From the NCBI GenBank assembly GCA_003222375.1, contig QHVX01000268.1:1-6881 (forward strand): a stretch of 6,881 nucleotides of DNA, written 5' to 3'. The translations under genes and the position numbers were made by a program. Below the pieces are notes generated by a model, which did not search any database, was not told where the DNA came from, and saw only the letters and a list, made by a program, of their open reading frames with translations. Of this stretch, positions 1 through 4,650 are shown one piece after another (position 1 is the first letter of the stretch; every line of letters starts with the position of its first letter). This stretch comes from Acidobacteriota bacterium. GTDB lineage: Bacteria > Acidobacteriota > Thermoanaerobaculia > Gp7-AA8.

Positions 1-1230
1 ATCGGTCGCAGCCTGGCTGCGGAGTATCTGCTTACAGGAATTCTGCAACCGGCTGGCGATCGACTGCGAGCGGGCGTGCAACTGATCCGCGTCGAAGATG
101 GCGCCGCGATCTGGGGACAGCAGTTCGATGTCCCGCGCAGCGATCTGCTGTCGCTCGAAGACTCGATTGCCGACCGCGTCGTTTTCGCGCTGCAGGCGCG
201 TTTGACGGCAGAGCAGAGAGCGCGACTGACGCGCCGATTCACTTCCAATCCGATCGCCTACGAGCACTATCTCCGTGGGCGGGCCGCGATGATGCTGGAA
301 ACGGCGAGTGGTACGCAGCAGGCGATCGCCGAATTCGAGAAAGCGATCGCTTCCGATCCGGAGTACGCGCTCGCACGCGCCGGGCTGGCCGATTCTGCCG
401 CGCTCATGCGGATTCGCTTCGCGTCAAAAAATGAGATTCCGATGTGGAACGCCCGCGCGAAACAGCAGGCAGAAGAAGCTCTCCGTCTGGCACCTGATTT
501 GGCGGAAGCGCATGAAGCGATGGCGGCGGTTTATCGCTACGACGAATTCGATTGGGAGAAAGTGATGGATGAAAGCGGGCGAGCCATCGCACTCAATCCC
601 GATCTCGAATTAGCCCACGATTACCGCGCCGCGGCCGCTCTTCACCTCGGACTCCTGCCGCTTGCGCACAGCGAAGCGCGGATCGCAATGGATATCAATC
701 CGCAGCGGCCGATCGAGTCGCTGCGAATCGACGGCGTGTGCGCGCTGTTCAACGGTCGATACGAGGAGGCTGTTCGAGATCTCGAGGAGGTTGCCCGACG
801 TACGGACATCTCCGATTACCACCTCGGCCTCGCGCTCTTTTACGCCGGACGGACTGCTGATGCCGAACAGCTCCTGAATCGACTCGGAGGCGGCGACACG
901 CGCAACGCGCGCGGGGCAGCGGCCTGGGCCAGCATCCTCGCAGCGACAGGCCGCGGGAAGGAAGCGTCGCAAGTCGCTGCGCGTACTGCACGGCAATCCA
1001 CGATCGATCATCACGTCGCCTACAGTCTGGGCGCCGCGTACGCACAACTCGGCGATCGGCCGCAGGCTCTGCGCTGGCTGAACGAGGCGGTTCGTATCGG
1101 TTTCCCGTGCTACCCGTGGTTCGCGGAAGACCCACTGCTGCAGCCGATTCGGAACAACCCGGAGTTTCAGACGTTGCTGACGCGGCTGCGCGATCAACAC
1201 GATTCGTGGTCGAAGCGCTATGCAAAGTAG
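1..1230 (+). CDS. TolB/FlgO-like domain plus TPR-repeat protein, C-terminal part (5' partial)
   Basis: The frame is open from base 1 to the TAG at 1228-1230, giving 409 visible residues. Residues about 7-65 match the end of the FlgO/TolB-like domain found in bacterial signalling proteins, with the typical runs EYLLTG, GDRLRAGVQLIR and IWGQQFD. The rest (about 87-370) is a series of TPR-like helical pairs, e.g. AIAEFEKAIASDPEYALA near 109-126. The end (DPLLQPIRNNPEFQTLL, 377-393) is the usual C-terminus of this family, so the 3' end is complete. TPRs mediate protein-protein contacts. In this family the missing N-terminus usually carries a winged-helix DNA-binding domain or a Ser/Thr kinase domain, so the whole protein is probably a regulator or signalling protein; that part is inference. 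A GTG at 76 could be taken as a start, but it would cut the FlgO-like domain in half. No membrane segment is visible in this part. Confidence 0.9.
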   Translation: MGRSLAAEYLLTGILQPAGDRLRAGVQLIRVEDGAAIWGQQFDVPRSDLLSLEDSIADRVVFALQARLTAEQRARLTRRFTSNPIAYEHYLRGRAAMMLETASGTQQAIAEFEKAIASDPEYALARAGLADSAALMRIRFASKNEIPMWNARAKQQAEEALRLAPDLAEAHEAMAAVYRYDEFDWEKVMDESGRAIALNPDLELAHDYRAAAALHLGLLPLAHSEARIAMDINPQRPIESLRIDGVCALFNGRYEEAVRDLEEVARRTDISDYHLGLALFYAGRTADAEQLLNRLGGGDTRNARGAAAWASILAATGRGKEASQVAARTARQSTIDHHVAYSLGAAYAQLGDRPQALRWLNEAVRIGFPCYPWFAEDPLLQPIRNNPEFQTLLTRLRDQHDSWSKRYAK

Positions 1231-1246
1231 GCGAAAATAGCCCTCC

Positions 1247-1324
1247 ATGCCCATCAAACCGGGTGACCGCTTTGGCCGATATGATCTCGGCGTCGGACTC
1301 GACGAGAGTCCGCGCTGGGGTTGA
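1247..1324 (+). pseudogene. Possible Ser/Thr protein kinase N-terminal remnant (25 codons)
   Basis: An ATG 16 bases after the TPR stop opens a 25-codon frame beginning MPIKPGDRFGRYDL and ending in TGA at 1322-1324. Bacterial Pkn-type kinases very often begin M-x-x-x-PG-x-R-hydrophobic-G-x-Y-[EDK]-[IL], immediately before the glycine-rich ATP loop. Here the match holds through GRYDLGVG, then the sequence diverges (LDESPRWG) and stops before any kinase catalytic motif. The end of the convergent TMEM43-family gene begins 28 bases later. The simplest reading is that a kinase gene once followed the TPR gene and was truncated by a deletion or rearrangement near 1290-1325. There is no clear ribosome binding site. 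A chance resemblance over 14 residues cannot be excluded. Confidence 0.4.
1294..1312. terminator. Weak hairpin between convergent genes
   Basis: CGGACTC (1294-1300) and GAGTCCG (1306-1312) form a perfect 7-bp stem around a 5-base loop. It lies between the ends of the convergent TPR and TMEM43-family genes, where a bidirectional terminator would be useful. No T-run follows on either strand, so it is not a canonical intrinsic terminator. Confidence 0.2.
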
Positions 1325-1351
1325 TTCGGCCCGAGTAGCAACTGACGAAGA

Positions 1352-2536
1352 CTACGTTGCCGGAACCGGCTTCGCAGCCGCGCGGACTGCCTTTCTCCCA
1401 CGCCCGACTTTGATGAGTCCGAAGATGCCGGCCGCCGCAACCACGAGCAATGCAACGCCGAGCACCGGACGCACGACCAGCCATGCGACGGCAATCGTCA
1501 CCACCGACAACACGACCGCTCCCAGGAATGCGAAAAGGCCGATGCCTGCACTGAGGGCCGTTCCGAAGAGCGGCAGGATATCCGCCATCACCGCGATCGG
1601 CCGGAACACCATGAATAAGCCGAGAAACATCATGAAGAAGCCGACGAAGCGAAGGATCCAGGTGAGGATCGCGTTGCGATCCTGTGCCGTCTTGAACATC
1701 TCCGCCGCGGTGTGTGTCCCAGCCTCGACCAACAGGATGACATCGCCCGCTTTTGCCTGATAAGGAGCGAATGTCGAAGCCTTTTGAACGGCGACCAGAC
1801 TGACAGTCGCAGGTTTCACGACGCGATACGAAATCCGGCTATCTCCGATCTGCGGTGACGCCGCATCTTCTCCGATGTAGAACTTCCCATCATTGACCTT
1901 CACTTTTCCCTTCACCGCCGCGGGCAGTTTTTCGGCAGCTCCCGCCTCGACCGGCAACGCCTCGGAGTCCGTCAGCTGCGCGACCTGCTCGTCGGACATC
2001 GTGAAGGCGCCGACCGTCACGGGGTTCGCTGTGAAGGTCTTGGATTCGTAGGGCGATGCTTCGGGATTGTGATGGCCTTCCGGCTTCTTGAAATTCGATG
2101 AATCGATGCGTCCGCTTGCCCACTCCTTGTGGTACTCGTAAGTCGTGACGGTCTCGGTTCCTCCGCCGATTTTCTTCCGCGTTTCTTTACTCTCGTGTTC
2201 TTTCCACTGGTACATCTCGGCCGTGCGAAACAGTTTTACGCCTTGCGCGCTGACGGCAAATTCATCGTCCGTAATCGCGGCGGTCGTCTTGACCGCACCG
2301 CTGACATGGACGAGTTTTCCTTCCCGCGCTGGATCGACCGAGTCGGCCGACACCGGCGCGACTGCGCCCAGCCCTTCAGTGAGGCTTTTCGCGGTGCGCA
2401 CCGCACGTCCTTCGTTCCAGTACATCACCGGAAAGGCCACGATGAAGAGGAACAAACCGAACAGGACGCTCTTGATTGATCCGACGATGCGGGAGAACCA
2501 CGACTCGCTGCTCACTACGCTGAAAGAATCGGACAT
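1352..2536 (-). CDS. TMEM43 (LUMA) family membrane protein
   Basis: The product has 394 residues, starting MSDSFSVVSSESWFSRI. An earlier in-frame ATG at 2665 would add 43 residues and overlap the neighbouring gene; the ATG at 2536 is preferred because a GAAGGAG ribosome binding site lies 7 bases upstream. One membrane helix at about 22-40 (ending FPVMYWNEGRAV) is followed by a soluble domain of about 250 residues. Several C-terminal helices follow (about 290-311, 318-355, 358-376). The N-terminal helix running into WNEGRAV, the LFRTAEMYQWKEHE stretch (102-115) and the EWASGRIDSSNFKKPEGHHNP stretch (138-158) are typical of the TMEM43 family, known from the human inner nuclear membrane/ER protein LUMA and from many bacteria. 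The bacterial role is not established. The large loop probably lies on one face of the inner membrane. The gene has its own 5' gap and possible promoter, so it may be transcribed apart from the operon to its right. Confidence 0.9.
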   Translation of the reverse strand: MSDSFSVVSSESWFSRIVGSIKSVLFGLFLFIVAFPVMYWNEGRAVRTAKSLTEGLGAVAPVSADSVDPAREGKLVHVSGAVKTTAAITDDEFAVSAQGVKLFRTAEMYQWKEHESKETRKKIGGGTETVTTYEYHKEWASGRIDSSNFKKPEGHHNPEASPYESKTFTANPVTVGAFTMSDEQVAQLTDSEALPVEAGAAEKLPAAVKGKVKVNDGKFYIGEDAASPQIGDSRISYRVVKPATVSLVAVQKASTFAPYQAKAGDVILLVEAGTHTAAEMFKTAQDRNAILTWILRFVGFFMMFLGLFMVFRPIAVMADILPLFGTALSAGIGLFAFLGAVVLSVVTIAVAWLVVRPVLGVALLVVAAAGIFGLIKVGRGRKAVRAAAKPVPAT

Positions 2537-2543
2537 GCGAATT

Positions 2544-2550
2544 CTCCTTC
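2544..2550 (-). promoter_or_regulatory. Ribosome binding site that sets the TMEM43-family start
   Basis: GAAGGAG on the minus strand lies 7 bases before the ATG at 2536. This is near-ideal spacing and is the reason for rejecting the longer in-frame start at 2665. Confidence 0.8.
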
Positions 2551-2596
2551 CGAGAGTTCGGTCAAGTTTTGGAACCGCCTTGATTGTGGAACGGAT

Positions 2597-2625
2597 ACAG
2601 TAAGCCAGAGTCGGCGGAAGGTCAA
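2597..2625 (-). promoter_or_regulatory. Candidate sigma-70-like promoter for the TMEM43-family gene
   Basis: On the minus strand TTGACC (2625-2620) is followed after exactly 17 bases by TACTGT (2602-2597). The -35 matches consensus at 5 of 6 positions and the -10 at only 3 of 6. It sits in the 94-base gap between the preceding gene's stop (2631) and the TMEM43-family start, leaving a leader of about 55 bases. A second TTGACC occurs at 2565-2560. The weak -10 keeps this speculative. Confidence 0.3.
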
Positions 2626-2630
2626 CGAAC

Positions 2631-3149
2631 TTACAAAAGCTTGATGTCGAAGCTGGTGCGGTCAAATAGAGTGCCGCCGCGGCTCCAAACCAGCGAGTTG
2701 CCGTTGTACGTGCCGCGCAGCAGTGAAGGGAGCGGATAGGTGAAGCTGAAGGTTTGGCTGGTGTTCGGCGATAAGAATGTGCGATCCGACGAGACGGCCG
2801 GCCATCGTGTGTCGCGTCCGATCCATGCCTGGTCGGCGCTGAAAAAATCGCCGAGGCCGAAGAAGATCGTCACGTAGACGAAGGAGTATCCAGTCGGGTC
2901 GGGGTTTCGAACCGAGACCGAGTAGCTGGCATTGCTGCCCACGAACGCTCCGCTGGTCCACGACTGCGCAAAGATAAACGGTGACTTTGATGTCTCGCCG
3001 CGAACTTTTCTGGCGAGTTGCACCTCATCCAATGACCAGAAGCTTTGACCGAGCTCCTCGGCGCGCTCTTCCAGCGCCTCGATCTCTTTCTTGACTTGAG
3101 CGACCTCTCGTCGGACGTCTTCTTCGCTCTTTTTCCGCTTCATTGCCAT
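2631..3149 (-). CDS. Unrecognised protein: N-terminal coiled coil plus beta-rich domain
   Basis: This 172-residue product is proposed as a separately translated gene, although the regulator frame runs into it without a stop. An AGGAG lies 4 bases before the ATG at 3149 (MAMKRKK) and 10 bases before a second ATG at 3143 (MKRKK); either may be the start. Residues about 8-36 are highly charged with heptad-like spacing (EEDVRREVAQVKKEIEALEE) and should form a short coiled coil. From about 57 on, the sequence alternates hydrophobic and polar residues, with many aromatics and Ser/Thr (YSVSVRNPDPTGYSFVYV near 76-93; TSQTFSFTYPL near 130-140), suggesting a beta-sandwich. It has no signal peptide, membrane helix or catalytic motif, and I do not recognise the family. 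If not independently started, it is a C-terminal extension of the regulator. Its stop is TAA at 2633-2631. Confidence 0.6.
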   Translation of the reverse strand: MAMKRKKSEEDVRREVAQVKKEIEALEERAEELGQSFWSLDEVQLARKVRGETSKSPFIFAQSWTSGAFVGSNASYSVSVRNPDPTGYSFVYVTIFFGLGDFFSADQAWIGRDTRWPAVSSDRTFLSPNTSQTFSFTYPLPSLLRGTYNGNSLVWSRGGTLFDRTSFDIKLL

Positions 3150-4070
3150 GACGCTCCTAAGCGGGAGAGGGCGCGCGACGGCAAATCCGTGCCAAAGCCG
3201 CCGCAACTGCCTGGCGTCGCTGAATCCGCATCGGCGCGCGATCGCTTCCATCGAGAGGGTCGGATCGCTGCGAAGAGTGCGCGCCAGCTCCAGTCGGATC
3301 CGGGTTGCGTAGGCCTTGATCGATACGCCGGTCGCCTGCCGGAACAGCCGCGTGAGATTGCGCGCGCTCATGCCGCTGATGTCCGCGAGTTTTTCCAGTG
3401 AGGCCTTTGTCTGCGGGTTCTGGATCAGCCAATCCTGCACGCGATGCACGCCGGGATTCATGTGCGTCCGAAAGTCGAGATAGATACTCGATTGGCCCTG
3501 TGAACCGTCGCGGCGGATGTAAACGACCATTTCGCGAGCGACCTGTGATGCCACCAGCGGCCCGTGCTGTGCTTCGATCATGGCCAGAGCCATGTCGATG
3601 CCCGACACGATGCCGGCGCTCGAAACGATTCGCCCATCGCGAACGAATAGCCGATCGTCGAGCACGTGCGCTCGCGGAAACCGTCGTGCGAGATCCTTGA
3701 TGCGGCTCCAATGCGTGGTGCAGCGGCGTCCGTCGAGCAGTCCCGTCTGGCCAACGATGAACGAGCCGGTGCAGACTGAGGCGATGGTCGCGCCGGCGTC
3801 GTAGGCATCGCGTAACCATTCGGTTACACGTCGGTCAGTTCGCTCTGTAGCCGCGTACTTGACGCCCGGAACGACAACCAGCGAATTTTCGGATGCTGGC
3901 GTCAGCTGCTCGAGGTTACTGAGCGTGACTCCTTGCGCAGAGTCCACCTTGGTGTGCGTGGAGACCGTTTTGATTGCGTATCGCGGCGAGAGAGCGTTCG
4001 CTTCCGCGAATGCCTGCAGCGGCCCCGCCAGATCGAGGATCTCGACCGTCGGCAGAACCAGAAAGATCAC
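2631..4070 (-). CDS. GlxA-family regulator (DJ-1/PfpI plus AraC helix-turn-helix), reading through into the next gene
   Basis: The start is the GTG at 4070, overlapping the hydrolase stop as GTGA. The first residues (M/V)IFLVLPTVEILDLAGPL are the normal N-terminus of GlxA-type regulators. Residues about 1-175 form the DJ-1/PfpI (class I glutamine amidotransferase-like) domain, with candidate nucleophile Cys100 in SVCTGSF, His120 in TTHW, and the DGRIVSSAGIVSGID stretch (145-159). Residues about 215-293 hold two AraC-type helix-turn-helix units (LEKLADISGMSARNLTRLF; MEAIARRCGFSDARQLRRLW). Such proteins are cytoplasmic transcription factors; the DJ-1-like part is thought to sense a small molecule. 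After Trp293 the expected family ending (F-G-x-x-P-S-x-x-R) is missing in this frame, and the frame continues to residue 479. In the neighbouring frame the sequence reads RICRRAPSPA then TAG at 3159-3157, giving a normal length of about 304 residues. The regulator proper is therefore probably 3157-4070 with a one-base frameshift near 3180-3192; a true fusion remains possible. Confidence 0.8.
   Translation of the reverse strand: MIFLVLPTVEILDLAGPLQAFAEANALSPRYAIKTVSTHTKVDSAQGVTLSNLEQLTPASENSLVVVPGVKYAATERTDRRVTEWLRDAYDAGATIASVCTGSFIVGQTGLLDGRRCTTHWSRIKDLARRFPRAHVLDDRLFVRDGRIVSSAGIVSGIDMALAMIEAQHGPLVASQVAREMVVYIRRDGSQGQSSIYLDFRTHMNPGVHRVQDWLIQNPQTKASLEKLADISGMSARNLTRLFRQATGVSIKAYATRIRLELARTLRSDPTLSMEAIARRCGFSDARQLRRLWHGFAVARPLPLRSVMAMKRKKSEEDVRREVAQVKKEIEALEERAEELGQSFWSLDEVQLARKVRGETSKSPFIFAQSWTSGAFVGSNASYSVSVRNPDPTGYSFVYVTIFFGLGDFFSADQAWIGRDTRWPAVSSDRTFLSPNTSQTFSFTYPLPSLLRGTYNGNSLVWSRGGTLFDRTSFDIKLL
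3154..3158 (-). promoter_or_regulatory. Internal ribosome binding site before the coiled-coil gene
   Basis: AGGAG on the minus strand lies 4 bases before the ATG at 3149 and 10 before the ATG at 3143. It overlaps a TAG (3159-3157) that would end the regulator in the shifted frame. The same arrangement, a stop codon embedded in the next ribosome binding site, occurs at 4644-4650. Confidence 0.6.
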
Positions 4071-4642
4071 GCGATCGATCGGACGCCTCCGGCCAATTCG
4101 CCGACGAGGTCGCGTGCGCGGACGATGCGGGCGAAGCGGTCGCGCAGAACGTACTGCGTTCGCTCCACCAGAGCATCCGTGGAGATTTCCTCGCCGGTCG
4201 CTCGATTCACGATCGGAAATGTCTGCGTGGCATCGAGCGCGAAGTCCACTTCGTAGCCGAGATCCGCGGCAATGCGGGTGGTGGTCTCGACGCATTGCTC
4301 CATCTGAATGCCGGTCACGACGAGACGGCGGATGCCGAGCTTGTCGAGGCGCTGCTGGAGGTCCGTGCTCGTGAACGAATTCCGCGTGTTCTTCACGAGG
4401 AGCGGCTCATCACTTCGGCGCTGCATGAAGTCCATGAGGCGAAACTCCGGATCGCCTTTCCGGAATCCCGGATCGGGATCAGTGTGCATGATGAAGAACC
4501 GCGGCAAGTTGGCGGAGCGCCAGTGGTCGAGAAGAATCGAGACGTTCTTCTCGAAGTCGCGATTGCCTCGTCGCTCCCAGCGGTTCGCATTGACCTTGAA
4601 GGAATCTTGAATATCGATCAGAAGCAGTGCGGTGTCGTTCAT
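4067..4642 (-). CDS. Isochorismatase-family cysteine hydrolase
   Basis: The 191-residue length is normal for this family of cytoplasmic hydrolases, which split amide or vinyl-ether bonds in small molecules (isochorismate, nicotinamide, N-carbamoyl compounds, ureides). The catalytic triad is visible: Asp10 in LLLIDIQ, Lys84 in LLVKNTRNSF, and nucleophile Cys117 in TGIQMEQCVETT, which also holds the segment for the usual cis-peptide. The substrate cannot be deduced; the sequence does not clearly point to nicotinamidase or to EntB-like isochorismatase. The ATG at 4642 is the only sensible start because the family core begins at residue 5. Its TAAGGAG ribosome binding site is only 1 base away, so initiation may rely on ribosomes ending the upstream gene 5 bases earlier. 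Its stop overlaps the GTG start of the GlxA-type regulator by four bases, implying co-translation, and the regulator probably responds to a related metabolite. Confidence 0.9.
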   Translation of the reverse strand: MNDTALLLIDIQDSFKVNANRWERRGNRDFEKNVSILLDHWRSANLPRFFIMHTDPDPGFRKGDPEFRLMDFMQRRSDEPLLVKNTRNSFTSTDLQQRLDKLGIRRLVVTGIQMEQCVETTTRIAADLGYEVDFALDATQTFPIVNRATGEEISTDALVERTQYVLRDRFARIVRARDLVGELAGGVRSIA

Positions 4643-4643
4643 G

Positions 4644-4650
4644 CTCCTTA
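4644..4650 (-). promoter_or_regulatory. Stop-embedded ribosome binding site with unusually short spacing
   Basis: TAAGGAG on the minus strand contains the TAA of the upstream membrane-protein gene (4650-4648). It leaves a single base before the ATG at 4642. Normal spacing is about 5-9 bases, so efficient starts probably need coupling to termination of the upstream gene. Confidence 0.7.

Noticed and set aside
610..1494. Long minus-strand open frame opposite the TPR gene
   Set aside because: Its Arg/Ser/Pro-rich translation matches no family and it lies antisense to a clear TPR/FlgO-like protein; it is a byproduct of high-GC codon phase.
1107..1760. Plus-strand open frame spanning the TPR end and the TMEM43-family 3' region
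   Set aside because: It overlaps two well-supported genes, is low complexity (Arg/Thr/Ala), and would contradict the kinase-like frame and the TMEM43-family membrane helices.
2537..2630. Intrinsic terminator in the gap before the TMEM43-family gene
   Set aside because: Only a 5-bp CCGCC/GGCGG pairing with a loop of about 33 bases was found, with no T-run; not enough to call.
4071..4295. N-terminal extension of the GlxA-type regulator up to an ATG at 4295
   Set aside because: The added residues are an Arg/His-rich shadow of the hydrolase C-terminus; the GTG at 4070 gives the normal family N-terminus and a GTGA overlap.
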